Shown here one piece after another: positions 1 to 9,405 of a stretch of 64,000 nt of DNA (its first letter is position 1; every line of letters starts with the position of its first letter). The notes below the pieces were generated by a model. The model had not been told where the DNA came from and ran no database searches. It saw only the letters and a list, made by a program, of their open reading frames with translations. The stretch covers positions 2,607,001 to 2,671,000 of the forward strand of contig NZ_JACCBF010000001.1 of NCBI RefSeq assembly GCF_013409625.1, in the 5' to 3' direction. The position numbers and the translations under genes were made by a program. This DNA is from Nocardioides kongjuensis. GTDB lineage: Bacteria > Actinomycetota > Actinomycetes > Propionibacteriales > Nocardioidaceae.

Positions 1-1355
1 GCACCGTTGTTCCACGGTCCGACCTCGAACTTCTCGCCGTGCCGCCAGCGCAGGAAGATCGGGATCGCGAAGGACAGGTAGAGGCCGATCACCGCGATCG
101 AGGTGACGGCGTAGAAGGCGACCGGGATGATCAGCGGAGCCTCCGCAGTGCCGAGGTTGACCTCGATCAGCGCCGGTGCGGTCACGATCGCGCTCACCGC
201 CGCCACCAGCAGCACGGCCCGCGCCGGCACCCGGCTGGCCGTGAGCTGCTGCCAGTGCCGCGAGCCCGGCACCGCACCGTCACGACTGAATGCGTAGAGC
301 ATCCGCGACGCCGACGTCATGCACGCCGTCGCGCAGAAGACCTGGGCGGTGGCCGAGATGAAGAGCACGAGCCCGGCCTTGGTGCTGCCCAGCGAGCTGA
401 CGAAGACGTAGGCGACACCGCCGGCGCCGACGCCGGCGTTGTCGGGCGCACCGTTGACGCTCGGGATCGCGAAGACCACGGCGAGCAGCAGGACGTAGCC
501 GCCGATGGCCGAGTACGCGATCGACTTCCACAGGCCCTGGGCGGCGCCTTGCGAGGCGCCCTGGGTCTCCTCGGAGAGGTGCACCGAGGCATCGAAGCCG
601 GTGATCGTGTACTGGGTCAGCAGGAAGCCGAACGGGATGATCGCGAGGAAGAAGCCGAGGCTCGAGGTGCTGCCGTCACCGAAGCCGGAGTTGTTGAAGC
701 GCTCGGTGAACACGTAGCCGATGCTCTGGTGCTCGTCCGGGACGACCACCAGCAGGACGACGATCAGCGCGGCCCCGAAGACGTGCCACCAGACCGAGAT
801 GTTGTTCATGATCGCCATCAGGTGGCCGCTGAAGATGTTGACGACCGCCGTGAACACCAGGACCACGAGGAAGGTGAGGAACACGCGGGTCAGCGAGTAG
901 TCGGCCGCGTAGCCCTCCGACCACGTGCTGATCGTCAGGTCGATGAAGGTGGCGCAGCCGTAGGCGACACCGGCGGTCACCGCGACCAGGCCGACCAGGT
1001 TGAGCCAGCCGGTGTAGAAGCCGGCCCGCGGCCCGCCCAGCTTGGACGCCCACCAGTAGATGCCGCCGGAGGTCGGGTACGACGACACCAGCTCGGACAT
1101 CGTGAACCCGATGATCAAGATGAACACCGACAGGATCGGCCACGACCAGGAGATCGAGATCGGTCCGCCGTTGTTGAAGCCGGCACCGAAGTTGGTGAAG
1201 CAGCCGGCCAGGATCGAGATGATCGAGAAGGAGATCGCGAAGTTGGAGAAGCTCGACCAGCTCCGCTTGAGGTCCTGCTTGTAGCCGAGCTCGGCCAGAC
1301 GCTTCGCGTCCGCGTCGAGGTGCGGGTCGGCACCCGGGTCGTTCGTCACTGCCAT
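1..1355 (-). CDS. APC-family amino acid permease (3' end outside window)
   Basis: Multi-pass membrane transporter, probably for an amino acid or amine by proton symport. The reading frame is open to the window edge, so about 451 N-terminal residues are visible and the C-terminus is missing. It starts MAVTNDPGADPHL, has a hydrophilic lead of about 35 residues, then the APC pattern with SFSNFAISFSIISILAG in the first helix and SYPTSGGIYWWAS in the second. I chose ATG 1355 because GAGGACG lies just upstream; an upstream ATG at 1374 is followed at once by a stop. It diverges from the 5'-nucleotidase gene. Substrate cannot be told from sequence. It is only distantly like the second APC permease at 60306-61766. 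Family is sure, substrate is not. Confidence 0.88.
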   Translation of the reverse strand, partial: MAVTNDPGADPHLDADAKRLAELGYKQDLKRSWSSFSNFAISFSIISILAGCFTNFGAGFNNGGPISISWSWPILSVFILIIGFTMSELVSSYPTSGGIYWWASKLGGPRAGFYTGWLNLVGLVAVTAGVAYGCATFIDLTISTWSEGYAADYSLTRVFLTFLVVLVFTAVVNIFSGHLMAIMNNISVWWHVFGAALIVVLLVVVPDEHQSIGYVFTERFNNSGFGDGSTSSLGFFLAIIPFGFLLTQYTITGFDASVHLSEETQGASQGAAQGLWKSIAYSAIGGYVLLLAVVFAIPSVNGAPDNAGVGAGGVAYVFVSSLGSTKAGLVLFISATAQVFCATACMTSASRMLYAFSRDGAVPGSRHWQQLTASRVPARAVLLVAAVSAIVTAPALIEVNLGTAEAPLIIPVAFYAVTSIAVIGLYLSFAIPIFLRWRHGEKFEVGPWNNG

Positions 1356-1605
1356 CAGCCGTCCTCTTTCGCCATGGGGAGGGGGAGGTGAACTGGCCGT
1401 CAGTGTGTTCCGGACCACGCCGCCCTGTCAATGGTCCGACCTTGAACCTTTAGAGCCGGGCCACCCGGCGTGCGAGGGTCGCAACGCCGCCCACCCGGCG
1501 GGGCGGCGCTGCCACGGCCCCGAAACTTCACCATGCAGGGCGTTGACGGGCCGGCACCGGAGGAGAAATGTCGCCAGCAGTCCCCAGCCCCGAAAGGCCA
1601 GCCCC

Positions 1606-3396
1606 GTGCCTCACCTCACCTCCACCGCCCGGCGCCGCCTCGGCGCCGCCGGCACCGCCGTAATCGCCGTCCTCGCCCTCGGCCTGCCACCCACCTCGGC
1701 GCACGCCGCCCCGCCGGGTGCACAGCCCGCCGCCTCTCCCACCGCAGTGGGCAAGCTGCTCGCCTTCAACGACTTCCACGGCGCCATCGACCCACCGGTC
1801 GGCAGCAGCGGCACCGTGGCCGGCGTCCCGGCAGGGGGCGTGGAGTACCTCGCCCACGAGGTCAAGCGGCTGCGGGCCCAGGCCCAGCTGGAGACCAAGG
1901 ACGTCTACACCGTCGCGGCCGGCGACCTGGTCGGCGCGAGCCCGCTGGTCAGCGCGGCCTTCCACGACGAGCCGGCGATCGAGGAGATGAACGCGCTCGG
2001 TCTGGACGTGACCAGCGTGGGCAACCACGAGTTCGACGAGGGCGTCGACGAGCTGCTGCGGCTGCAGAAGGGCGGGTGCCACCCGACGGACGGCTGCCAG
2101 GACGGTGACGGGTTCGCCGGCGCCGACTTCCCGATGCTGGCCGCGAACGTCGTGCGCAAGAGCAACGGCAAGCCGATCCTGCCGGCCTACAAGGTGCGCA
2201 AGGTCGGCGGCGTCCCCGTCGGCTTCGTCGGCATGACGCTGGAGGGCACGCCCAGCATCGTCAACCCCAACGGCATCACCTCGGTGGACTTCCTCGACGA
2301 GGTCGAGACCGCGAACCGGTACGCCGCCGAGCTGCGCACCCAGGGCGTGAGGTCGATCGTGCTGCTGCTGCACGAGGGCGGCCAGCAGACCTCGACCGAC
2401 GTCGACCGCTGCGACGGGTTCAGCGGAGCCGTCCAGGCCATCGTCGCCGGCCTCGACCCGGCGTACGGCATCGTGATCAGCGGCCACACCCACCGCTCCT
2501 ACGTCTGCCACCTGCCCGACTCGGCGGGCGAGGACACCTTGGTGACCAGCGCGGGGACCAACGGCCAGGTCGTCACCGACGTCACCTTCACCGTCAGCCG
2601 CGCCACCGGCACGATCGTGTCGGCCAGCGCCGACAACGACCTCGCGATCAACGGCGTGCAGAACCCCGACGGGACCTGGCAGGTGCAGAACGGTGTCCCG
2701 GTGCGCAACCCCGCCCTCGTGGACCCCGCAGCGAAGGTGATCGCGGACAAGTACCGAGCCGCCGTCGCCCCCATCGCCAACCGCGTCGTCGGCTCGATCA
2801 CCGCCGACATCCCCCGTGACAACAACGCCGCCGGCGAGAGCGCCCTCGGCGACGTGATCGCCGACGGGATGATGGCCCGCTCCGCCTCGGCCGCCCCCGA
2901 CTTCGCGTTCATGAACCCCGGCGGCATCCGGGCGGCCCTGAGCTACGCGGCCAGCCCCGGCGGGGAGGCACCCGGCCAGGTCACGTACGGCGAGGCGTTC
3001 ACGGTCCAGCCGTTCAACAACCTCGTCGTGACCCGCACCTACACCGGGGCCCAGGTCAAGGACGTCCTCGAGCAGCAGTTCGCCGGGTGGGCGGGCCAGA
3101 CGACCACCAAGGTCCTCCAGGTCTCCGCAGGCTTCACCTACAGCTACGACGCGACGCTGCCGCTCGGCGGCCGGGTCAGCGACATCCGGCTCAACGGCGT
3201 CCCGCTCGACCCCGCCGGGACCTACCGGGTGACGATGAACGACTTCCTCGCCGCCGGCGGCGACTCGTTCACCTCGCTCCGGGTCGGCACCAACCCCGTC
3301 TACCAGCCCGGCTTCGACGTCGACTCGTTGACGGCCTACCTCGCCACGGGACCGATCGCGCCCGGGCCGCAGAACCGGATCACCAAGCTGGGCTGA
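1606..3396 (+). CDS. secreted 5'-nucleotidase / 2',3'-cyclic phosphodiesterase family (UshA-like)
   Basis: Exported metallophosphoesterase that probably hydrolyses extracellular nucleotides for phosphate or nucleoside salvage. From GTG 1606 (GAAAGG about 8 bases upstream) it is 596 residues; the frame is open further upstream but without a good start. A signal peptide with a hydrophobic core and a THAHA-like Ala-rich cleavage region covers about residues 1-35. Metal-binding motifs appear in order: NDFHG, AGDLVG, GNHEFDEG (about residue 139) and SGHTHRS. The C-terminal nucleotidase domain carries the substrate motif NPGGIRAAL and ends without an anchor. Two Cys pairs in the catalytic part may form disulfides. 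A strong hairpin follows 15 bases after the stop. Function at family level is well supported; nucleotide preference is not visible. Confidence 0.92.
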   Translation: MPHLTSTARRRLGAAGTAVIAVLALGLPPTSAHAAPPGAQPAASPTAVGKLLAFNDFHGAIDPPVGSSGTVAGVPAGGVEYLAHEVKRLRAQAQLETKDVYTVAAGDLVGASPLVSAAFHDEPAIEEMNALGLDVTSVGNHEFDEGVDELLRLQKGGCHPTDGCQDGDGFAGADFPMLAANVVRKSNGKPILPAYKVRKVGGVPVGFVGMTLEGTPSIVNPNGITSVDFLDEVETANRYAAELRTQGVRSIVLLLHEGGQQTSTDVDRCDGFSGAVQAIVAGLDPAYGIVISGHTHRSYVCHLPDSAGEDTLVTSAGTNGQVVTDVTFTVSRATGTIVSASADNDLAINGVQNPDGTWQVQNGVPVRNPALVDPAAKVIADKYRAAVAPIANRVVGSITADIPRDNNAAGESALGDVIADGMMARSASAAPDFAFMNPGGIRAALSYAASPGGEAPGQVTYGEAFTVQPFNNLVVTRTYTGAQVKDVLEQQFAGWAGQTTTKVLQVSAGFTYSYDATLPLGGRVSDIRLNGVPLDPAGTYRVTMNDFLAAGGDSFTSLRVGTNPVYQPGFDVDSLTAYLATGPIAPGPQNRITKLG

Positions 3397-3410
3397 GGCC
3401 CTCGGACACA

Positions 3411-3447
3411 GGAAGCCCGCCGCGGGCAACGCCCGCGGCGGGCTTCC
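3411..3447. terminator. bidirectional terminator hairpin between 5'-nucleotidase and ssrA
   Basis: Perfect 17-bp stem (GGAAGCCCGCCGCGGGC and its complement) with a 3-base AAC loop. It lies between the stop of the plus-strand nucleotidase gene and the 3' end of the minus-strand tmRNA, so it can end both convergent transcripts. There is no long T run, as is common in high-GC actinobacteria. Confidence 0.85.
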
Positions 3448-3452
3448 TCCAG

Positions 3453-3819
3453 TGGAGCTGCGGGGAATCGAACCCCGGTCCTCGAGCGCCGAGCCAGGTC
3501 TTCTCCGGGTGCAGTTCGTGCTGGCGTTTTCTCGGCCCCGACGCTCGCACGAACACGTCGTCGACAGGCCCAGTCAGGTTTGAGTCCCGGTCAACCACCC
3601 TGACGGCAGTTGATCAGCAAGTCTCCTGGATGACGCCTGGGTCCGGGACGGAGACGGATGCCCGGTCAGACGCTTCGATCACCGCTCAGGCGGCGAGAGC
3701 GAAGGAACTGCGCTTAGCGTTGGCAGTTATTGGTTTCCAGCGATCGTTTACGAGATGACGCTGGCTCCTCGACCCGCTTCCCCTGGAACAAACGTCCCAA
3801 GTCGAAACCGATCAGCCCC
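3453..3819 (-). ncRNA. ssrA: tmRNA (ssrA)
   Basis: Transfer-messenger RNA that rescues stalled ribosomes together with SmpB, whose gene lies 1.9 kb away on the same strand. The 5' end GGGGCTG pairs with the 3' CAGCTCC (one G-U pair) to form the acceptor stem. The T arm GGTTCGATTCCCCGC and the conserved 5' segment GATCGGTTTCGAC are present. The tag reading frame runs on the minus strand from 3724 to 3686 and encodes ANAKRSSFALAA then TGA; the ALAA end is the usual degradation signal. The CCA tail is not encoded: the discriminator A is followed by CTG. It is a one-piece tmRNA of 367 bases. The T-arm end looks like a tRNA but no anticodon arm exists. Confidence 0.95.
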
Positions 3820-3859
3820 TCTTGAGTTGTGTCGACGTCAGTCTACCCAGTGCCAACCA

Positions 3860-3893
3860 CACAGGCCCACCGGATAATCCCGGTGGGCCTGTG
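3860..3893. terminator. terminator hairpin downstream of the trypsin-like protease gene
   Basis: Perfect 14-bp stem CACAGGCCCACCGG with loop ATAATC, 20 bases beyond the stop of the minus-strand protease gene at 3914. It also separates that gene from the ssrA promoter region. Confidence 0.75.
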
Positions 3894-3913
3894 CGAGAGC
3901 AACCGAGGCGGCC

Positions 3914-4753
3914 TCAGCCCAGGAAGCCGGCCAGCCAGTCGGCGACGACGGGGATGTCGATGCGCTGGTAGCCGTCGAGGTAGCGGCAGTTCTGGGTGTA
4001 GCCGTACGACGTCACGCCGACGACCTTCCCGTTGAGCCACAGGGAGCCACCCGAGTCACCGAAGCAGGTGCCGCCGGTGCCGAACGGGTCGTTCTCGTTG
4101 CCGTTGGTCTGGATGATCTGCGGCGTGATCTTCTGGCCCGGCATCTGCACGTAACGGCGGATGATCGGGTAGCTCATCGGCGTGGGCTTCTGCGAGCCGG
4201 TGTCGGCCTGGCGCACCTCGGTGCCGTAGCCGACCGCGGTGAACAGGGTCTTGCGCGGCTGCTTGATGGCGTCCGCGGCGTTGAGCGCGGCGAGCGGGGC
4301 CGGCGCGATGGTGACGGCGTGGTCGAGCACGATGACGCCCACGTCGTTCCAGTTGTCGAGGTCGGTGAAGTTGCTGTAGTTCGGGTGCGTGTACGCCGTG
4401 CCGGACAGGTAGCCGGCCCCGGTGATGTCGGCGTCGGTGTAGCCGGCGGTGACGTCGCTGGCGACGGGAAGCGGTGAGGGCGGCGCCTCGGCGACCACGC
4501 TGTCGAAGGTGACAAGGGTCTTGCCGAGGGTGCCCGACGTGCAGTGGGCGGCGGTGACCAGGACGGTCGGGCTGACCAGCGTCGCCGAGCAGCGGAACCG
4601 GCCGTCGGCGTCGTAGAACGCGATCATCGCGACGTTGGGGTGGGTGTCACCGTCGACGGTGCCACCGGTGCTGGCCGACGCCGGCGAGGTCGGGACGACG
4701 AGACCCAGGCCGGCCAGGGCGGCGACGGCGAGGGCCAGGAGACGAGCGCGCAT
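3914..4753 (-). CDS. secreted trypsin-like serine protease (S1 family)
   Basis: Exported chymotrypsin-fold endopeptidase of 279 residues. ATG 4753 is preceded by AAGGAG at good spacing; the frame extends 15 codons upstream without support. A signal peptide (MRARLLALAV start, AlaSerAla region) ends near residue 27. The catalytic triad is complete: His in VTAAHC, Asp in NDVGVIVLDH and Ser in GTCFGDSGGS. Cysteines bracket the His and Ser loops as in secreted members. There is no propeptide longer than a few residues and no anchor or binding domain. It is followed by a hairpin at 3860-3893 and stands alone. Substrate is unknown; S1 actinobacterial proteases are usually nutritional or regulatory. 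Confidence 0.9.
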   Translation of the reverse strand: MRARLLALAVAALAGLGLVVPTSPASASTGGTVDGDTHPNVAMIAFYDADGRFRCSATLVSPTVLVTAAHCTSGTLGKTLVTFDSVVAEAPPSPLPVASDVTAGYTDADITGAGYLSGTAYTHPNYSNFTDLDNWNDVGVIVLDHAVTIAPAPLAALNAADAIKQPRKTLFTAVGYGTEVRQADTGSQKPTPMSYPIIRRYVQMPGQKITPQIIQTNGNENDPFGTGGTCFGDSGGSLWLNGKVVGVTSYGYTQNCRYLDGYQRIDIPVVADWLAGFLG

Positions 4754-4825
4754 GGTTCTCCTTCGTGCTGGGTGTGCGGAGGACCAGTCCAGCACCACGA
4801 AGCGGTCCGGGGAAGTGCGCTCAGG

Positions 4826-5728
4826 TCAAGAATCTGCGGTCGGGGGCCCGAACAACCGGACAGCGTTGTGCCAGCAGACGTCCCGCAGCCAGTCGTCGCC
4901 GAGCTCCAGGCGCGCCAGCCCTTCGAGCTGGTGGTGGTACGGGTACGGGATCGTCGGGAAGTCCGACCCGAGCAGCACCTTGGGCTGCAGGTCCCGCACC
5001 CGCGGCAGCAGCTCGCGTGGGTAGCTGCCGTCACGGTCGAAGAAGTCGGTGAAGACCATGGTGGTGTCGAGGTGAACGTTGTCGTGCTGCTCGGCGAGGA
5101 CCAGGAAGTCGTCGTACTCCGGGGCCCCCATGTGGGCGATGACCAGCCGCAGCCGCGGGAAGCGACGCAGCAGCCGGGCGACCGAGTCCGGCCCGGTGAA
5201 CTCGTTGCCGACCGGGCCCGACCCGGCGTGCACGGTCACCGGGGTGCCGGCGTCCTCGAGGACGCCCCAGACCGGGTCGAGGAGCGGGTCGTCGGCGACG
5301 AACTCCCCCACCTGCAGGTGGATCTTGAAGATCCGGACCCCGTCGTCGACCAGCTGGGCGACGTACTCCTCCGCCTCGGGCTCGGGGTAGAACGTCGCCG
5401 AGCGCAGCACCTCGGGAGCCGTCGCCGCGAAGTCGCGCGACCAGTCGTTGAGGTACGACGCCACACCCGGCTTGTGGGCGTAGGGGTGGGTCGGGAAGGC
5501 GCGCAGGCCGAAGGACCGCAGCAGCTCGAGCCGCTCCTCGTGCGAGTCGCGGTAGCGGATCGGCCAGGGTCGACCGATCTTCGGTCCGGCCTCGTCGAAG
5601 ACCCGCCACACGGCCCGCTGGATGTTGGGCGGCAGGAAGTGCGTGTGCACGTCGAACAGCCCGGGCAGCCCGAGCGGCTCCCAGAACCCCCGCACCCCGC
5701 GGACGTCCGCGGATCGGTCCTCAGTCAC
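4826..5728 (-). CDS. amidohydrolase-2 family metal-dependent hydrolase
   Basis: TIM-barrel hydrolase or decarboxylase of the PF04909 type, 300 residues. Metal-site motifs are visible in order: FDVHTHF (HxH) near residue 26, TVHAGS in the middle, IAHMGAPEY, and LLGSDFP with the conserved Asp near residue 265. It starts with GTG 5728, which overlaps the last codons of smpB by 8 bases, so it is probably translationally coupled to smpB. That coupling is positional and says little about function. Members act on varied substrates including 2-amino-3-carboxymuconate semialdehyde and lactones. No regulatory clue is visible. The family call is secure; the substrate is not. Confidence 0.85.
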   Translation of the reverse strand: MTEDRSADVRGVRGFWEPLGLPGLFDVHTHFLPPNIQRAVWRVFDEAGPKIGRPWPIRYRDSHEERLELLRSFGLRAFPTHPYAHKPGVASYLNDWSRDFAATAPEVLRSATFYPEPEAEEYVAQLVDDGVRIFKIHLQVGEFVADDPLLDPVWGVLEDAGTPVTVHAGSGPVGNEFTGPDSVARLLRRFPRLRLVIAHMGAPEYDDFLVLAEQHDNVHLDTTMVFTDFFDRDGSYPRELLPRVRDLQPKVLLGSDFPTIPYPYHHQLEGLARLELGDDWLRDVCWHNAVRLFGPPTADS

Positions 5729-6224
5729 TCATGCCCTTGAGCCGGCGACCGATCGCCTCCTGCTTCTCGCGGTCGGCGGTGCGCTCGGCGATGGCCTGCC
5801 GCTTGTCCCACGACTTCTTGCCCTTGGCGAGGCCGATCTCGACCTTGGCGCGGCCCTTGACGAAGTAGAGCGAGAGCGGGATGACGGTGTGGCCCTTCTC
5901 GCTGACCTTGCGCTCGATCTTGTCGATCTCGACCCGGTTGAGGAGCAGCTTGCGCTTGCGGCGGGCGGCGTGGTTGGTCCACGTGCCCTGGGCGTACTCG
6001 GGGATGTGGACACCGTGCAGCCAGGCCTCACCGCCCTCGATGTCGACGAACCCGTCGACCAGGCTGGCGCGGCCCATGCGCAGCGACTTCACCTCGGTGC
6101 CCTGCAGCACCATGCCGGCCTCGAAGGTGTCCTCGATGTGGTAGTCGTGGCGCGCCTTCTTGTTGGACGCGACGAGCTTGCGCCCGCTCGCGTCCTCCTG
6201 CTTCGCACCCGACTTCTTGGCCAT
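5721..6224 (-). CDS. smpB: SsrA-binding protein SmpB
   Basis: Small basic RNA-binding protein (167 residues, usual size about 155-165) that loads tmRNA onto stalled ribosomes. The OB-fold core shows the family sequence [20 protein letters not shown], then [14 protein letters not shown], and the C-terminal tail [18 protein letters not shown] plus [14 protein letters not shown], which forms a helix in the mRNA channel. It starts at ATG 6224 (MAKKSG). Its partner ssrA is nearby on the same strand, and the ftsE-ftsX-smpB order is the conserved actinobacterial one. Essentially certain. Confidence 0.97.
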   Translation of the reverse strand: MAKKSGAKQEDASGRKLVASNKKARHDYHIEDTFEAGMVLQGTEVKSLRMGRASLVDGFVDIEGGEAWLHGVHIPEYAQGTWTNHAARRKRKLLLNRVEIDKIERKVSEKGHTVIPLSLYFVKGRAKVEIGLAKGKKSWDKRQAIAERTADREKQEAIGRRLKGMSD

Positions 6225-6270
6225 GCCCCGATTCTCTCAGTACGGCGCAACGGGGTTTGCCGGAGGTGCC

Positions 6271-7569
6271 CTACAGGTAGCCCATCGGGTCGACGGTCTC
6301 GCCGTTGCGCATCACGATGAAGTGCAGGTGGCAGCCGGTCGACCAGCCCGTGGAGCCGGAGTACCCGACCACCTGGCCGCGGGCGACCTTCGCACCCTCC
6401 TTCACGGCGTACCTGCTCATGTGGTTGTAGACCAGGACGATGTCGGCCCCGTTGACCTTGCCGATCGCGAGGTAGAGGCGGTTGCCGTAGATCTCGTCGT
6501 AGTACTCGTCGATCACGGTGCCGGACTCGCCGGCCCACAGCGCCGCACCACAGCCGGTGCCGAAGTCGGTGCCGTTGTGCAGGCCCCAGTAGCCGTAGAT
6601 CGGGTGGATCCGGTAGCCGTACGGCGACGTCACGGGGCCCGGGCCGGGGCGGGCGAGCAGGCCGGCGGTGTCGCCGTTGTAGCTGCCGCCCTGCTTCTTC
6701 GACAGCTCGATGATCTTCTGCCGGATCCGCGCCTCGCGCTTCTCGAGGCGGCGCAGCGCCTCGCGGTCGGCCTCACGGGCGGCGACGACCTCCTTGCGCA
6801 GGCCCTTGTTGTGCGCCACGAGGTCCTCGACCTCGGCCGTGGTGGCCGCGGCCTGGTTGACCAGCGCCTGCACGGTCGCGACGTTGTCGTCGGCCGCCTT
6901 CTTGGCGGCGGCGACCTCGTCGCGGGCCGCCCGGACCGCGGCGCGCTGCTGCTCCATGGCGTCCTCGGCGGCGACGAGGGCGACCAGCGCGTCGTGCTGG
7001 CGACCCATCACGAGGTCGTTGGCGGTCTCCCCCATCAGCACGTCCTCGATGCTGCCCGCGTCGGCGTACGCCGCCAGCAGGGCGAGCCGGGTGTCCCCGG
7101 ACGTCGCGATGCCGATGACGGTGTCGCGGCTGGCGTCGCGCTGGGCGGCGACGTCGGCGCGGGCCTGCGCCAGCGCGGCCCGGGCGGTCGCCAGCTTGTC
7201 CTGCGCCGCGCTCAGCTCGGTGGCCAGCGTCGCGGCGGCCGCCTGGGCGTTGGCCAGGTCGGCCTGCACCGAGGCGAGCCGCGAACGGGCGCTGACCAGC
7301 CGGGCCTTGGCCTTCTCGAGCCGCTGGGCGATCTTGGCGACCTTCTGGCTGGCCTCGTGGATGTCGCCCTTGACGCTGGCGATCTCGCCCTTGACGTGGT
7401 TCTGCTTGTCCTTGAGGTCGTCGCGGTCGTCGGCATGGGCCAGCGGGACGGCCAGCCCGGCCACGGCGACGAGGGTGGCGACGGCGGTCACCAGCCACTG
7501 GGGGTGGGCCCACACGGGCAGCCTGTCGAGGGCACGGCGCAGCCACGGGGCGCTGGGGAAGAAGCGCAC
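6271..7569 (-). CDS. EnvC/RipC-like murein hydrolase, coiled coil plus M23 (LytM) domain
   Basis: Exported cell-wall protein of 432 residues. An N-terminal hydrophobic segment (about residues 25-45, LVTAVATLVAVAGLAVPLAHA) is a signal peptide or anchor. Residues about 50-280 are an Ala, Lys and Glu-rich coiled coil. The C-terminal 130 residues are an M23 peptidase domain with the zinc motif HNGTDFG and the catalytic HLHF, so unlike some EnvC proteins its active-site residues are kept. Its position directly downstream of ftsX matches the known scheme in which FtsEX controls a coiled-coil peptidoglycan hydrolase or activator at the septum. The coiled coil is the expected FtsX contact. Role inferred from context and domain order. 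Confidence 0.9.
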   Translation of the reverse strand: MRFFPSAPWLRRALDRLPVWAHPQWLVTAVATLVAVAGLAVPLAHADDRDDLKDKQNHVKGEIASVKGDIHEASQKVAKIAQRLEKAKARLVSARSRLASVQADLANAQAAAATLATELSAAQDKLATARAALAQARADVAAQRDASRDTVIGIATSGDTRLALLAAYADAGSIEDVLMGETANDLVMGRQHDALVALVAAEDAMEQQRAAVRAARDEVAAAKKAADDNVATVQALVNQAAATTAEVEDLVAHNKGLRKEVVAAREADREALRRLEKREARIRQKIIELSKKQGGSYNGDTAGLLARPGPGPVTSPYGYRIHPIYGYWGLHNGTDFGTGCGAALWAGESGTVIDEYYDEIYGNRLYLAIGKVNGADIVLVYNHMSRYAVKEGAKVARGQVVGYSGSTGWSTGCHLHFIVMRNGETVDPMGYL

Positions 7570-7624
7570 GGTAAGACCAATCAGTGTTCGGGGAAGTGAA
7601 CCCCTCGACCGTAGCCGCCGACGA

Positions 7625-8560
7625 TCAGACTTTGACGTATTTGCGGGTCAGCAGGAGTGTCGGGATCAGCGTGAGCGCCGGGCCGAGCAGCACGATGCCC
7701 GGCGGGAAGAGCCCGAACAGCGCCTGGGTGTAGTCGCCCCAGTCGACCCACGGCAGGAACGACACGTGGTCGGACAGGGCCTGGTCGACCCCCCAGTGCT
7801 GGAAGGCGGCGAGCACGCCGGCAGCCAGGGCGACGCCGATGATCGCGGCCACCAGCGACTCGAGGAGGAACGGCAGCGCGATGTAGAGCGTCGAGGCGCC
7901 GACCAGGCGCATGATCGCGATCTCGCGCCGGCGGGCCAGGGCCGCCAGCCGGATCGTGTTGGTGACCTGCAGCAGCGCCGCGAACAGCAGGAAGCCCGCG
8001 CCGATCCAGGAGCCGTACTTCAGCACGGTCATGATCCCGAAGATCTGTCCCAGCGCCTTGCGCTGGTCCTTGATGCCGGAGACGCCGTCGAGACCCTCCA
8101 GCGCGCTGATGATGCCGTCGGCACGCTCCGGGGTCTTGAGGGTGACCCAGTACGCCGCGGGCCAGCCCTCGGCGGTCACGATCGGGTCGGGTCCGGTGTA
8201 CGACGACTCCGGGAGGGTCTCCTTCGCCTTCTCGAAGCCCTCCTCCTTCGACTGGTAGGCGAACGAGCGGACCTCGTCGTTGCCCTTGATCTCCTTCTCG
8301 ATCCGCTGCTGCTGGTCGGCGGTGACCTCACCGCTCGCGCAGTTGGGGCTGTGGGAGGGGTCGTCGTCGGTGCACAGGTTGACGAGGATCTTCAGCTCGT
8401 CGCCCAGGCTGTCGCGGGCGACCGTGGCCTCACGCTGGACGAGGATGCCGATGCCGGCCAGCGAGAGGGACACGAAGAGCGTGAGGATCACCGCGAGGTG
8501 CATCGACAGGTTGCGACGCAGGCCGGTGCGGAGCTCGGTGAAGACGTAGCGAAGCTGCAT
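7625..8560 (-). CDS. ftsX: cell division ABC transporter permease FtsX
   Basis: Membrane subunit of FtsEX, 311 residues. The start MQLRYVFTELRTGLRRNL and a first transmembrane segment (about residues 20-42) are followed by an extracellular loop of about 135 residues holding two cysteines (LCTDDD and NCASGE). Three C-terminal transmembrane segments follow. The coupling sequence RRREIAIMRLVGAS lies between segments 2 and 3, as in the family. FtsX passes ATP-driven conformational change from FtsE to a periplasmic hydrolase partner, here probably the M23 protein just downstream. ftsE lies 38 bases upstream in the same operon. Confidence 0.95.
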   Translation of the reverse strand: MQLRYVFTELRTGLRRNLSMHLAVILTLFVSLSLAGIGILVQREATVARDSLGDELKILVNLCTDDDPSHSPNCASGEVTADQQQRIEKEIKGNDEVRSFAYQSKEEGFEKAKETLPESSYTGPDPIVTAEGWPAAYWVTLKTPERADGIISALEGLDGVSGIKDQRKALGQIFGIMTVLKYGSWIGAGFLLFAALLQVTNTIRLAALARRREIAIMRLVGASTLYIALPFLLESLVAAIIGVALAAGVLAAFQHWGVDQALSDHVSFLPWVDWGDYTQALFGLFPPGIVLLGPALTLIPTLLLTRKYVKV

Positions 8561-8598
8561 GAGGAAGGCTCTCTGGATCGGGCTGGATCGGATCCGGG

Positions 8599-9288
8599 TC
8601 AGTGCTGGAAGCCGTAGCTGCCGGACGCCTCGTCGCGCACGACCACGCCGTTGTCGAGCTCGATCACCCGCTTGGTGAACTGGTCGACGATGCCGTGGTC
8701 GTGGGTGGCCATCACGACCGTGGTGCCGGTCTCGTTGATGTCGCCGAGGAGGTTCATGATGCCCACCGACGTGGCCGGGTCGAGGTTTCCGGTCGGCTCG
8801 TCGGCGATGAGGATCATCGGGCGGTTGACGAACGCGCGGGCGATGGCCACCCGCTGCTGCTCGCCGCCGGACAGCTCGTCGGGCATCCGGTCGCCCTTGT
8901 CCTTGAGGCCCACCAGCTCCAGCGTCTCGGGCACGACCTTGGCGATCTCACGCCGCGACTTGCCGATCACCTGCTGGGCGAACGCGACGTTCTCCGCGAC
9001 CGTCTTGTTGGGCAGCAGCCGGAAGTCCTGGAAGACGGTGCCGATCTGGCGCCGCAGCCGCGGCACCTTCCAGCCGGCCATCCGGTTGATCTCCTTGCCG
9101 GCGACGTGCACCCGACCCGTGGTCGGGCGCAGCTCGCGCAGCACCAGTCGCAGCGCCGTCGACTTGCCGGATCCCGACGTACCGACGAGGTAGACGAACT
9201 CGCCCTTGTCGATGTCGAGGGTGACCTGGTCGAGCGCCGGCCGACCGGGGCCCGGGTAGCGCTTGGTGACCTTCTCGAAGCGAATCAC
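8599..9288 (-). CDS. ftsE: cell division ATP-binding protein FtsE
   Basis: Cytoplasmic ATPase of FtsEX, 229 residues from GTG 9288, which gives the family's usual start [13 protein letters not shown]. The frame is open for 26 more codons upstream but that stretch is not FtsE-like. Walker [10 protein letters not shown] is at residues 36-44, the signature [15 protein letters not shown] near 140, and Walker [14 protein letters not shown] follows, with the switch His in MATHDHGIV. The shine-dalgarno sequence is weak (AGGTCA). It heads the ftsE-ftsX-M23-smpB run. Confidence 0.96.
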   Translation of the reverse strand: MIRFEKVTKRYPGPGRPALDQVTLDIDKGEFVYLVGTSGSGKSTALRLVLRELRPTTGRVHVAGKEINRMAGWKVPRLRRQIGTVFQDFRLLPNKTVAENVAFAQQVIGKSRREIAKVVPETLELVGLKDKGDRMPDELSGGEQQRVAIARAFVNRPMILIADEPTGNLDPATSVGIMNLLGDINETGTTVVMATHDHGIVDQFTKRVIELDNGVVVRDEASGSYGFQH

Positions 9289-9405
9289 TGACCTGACGGT
9301 ACGCCACCGCCGAAGCCGACCGGTGGACCCGTCGCCGGTGGGTCGCCGGCACGTCAGGCACGTCACGTCGCGGGTTCCGAACAGGGCGTCGGTAGGGTGA
9401 CGTCC

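Noticed and set aside
1528..3429. 633-codon minus-strand open frame opposite the 5'-nucleotidase gene
   Set aside because: Translation is repetitive and matches nothing, while the plus frame has all metallophosphoesterase motifs.
3453..3500. tRNA-like T arm (GGTTCGATTCCCC)
   Set aside because: It is the 3' end of the tmRNA; there is no anticodon arm within tRNA distance and a tag frame and matching 5' half are present.
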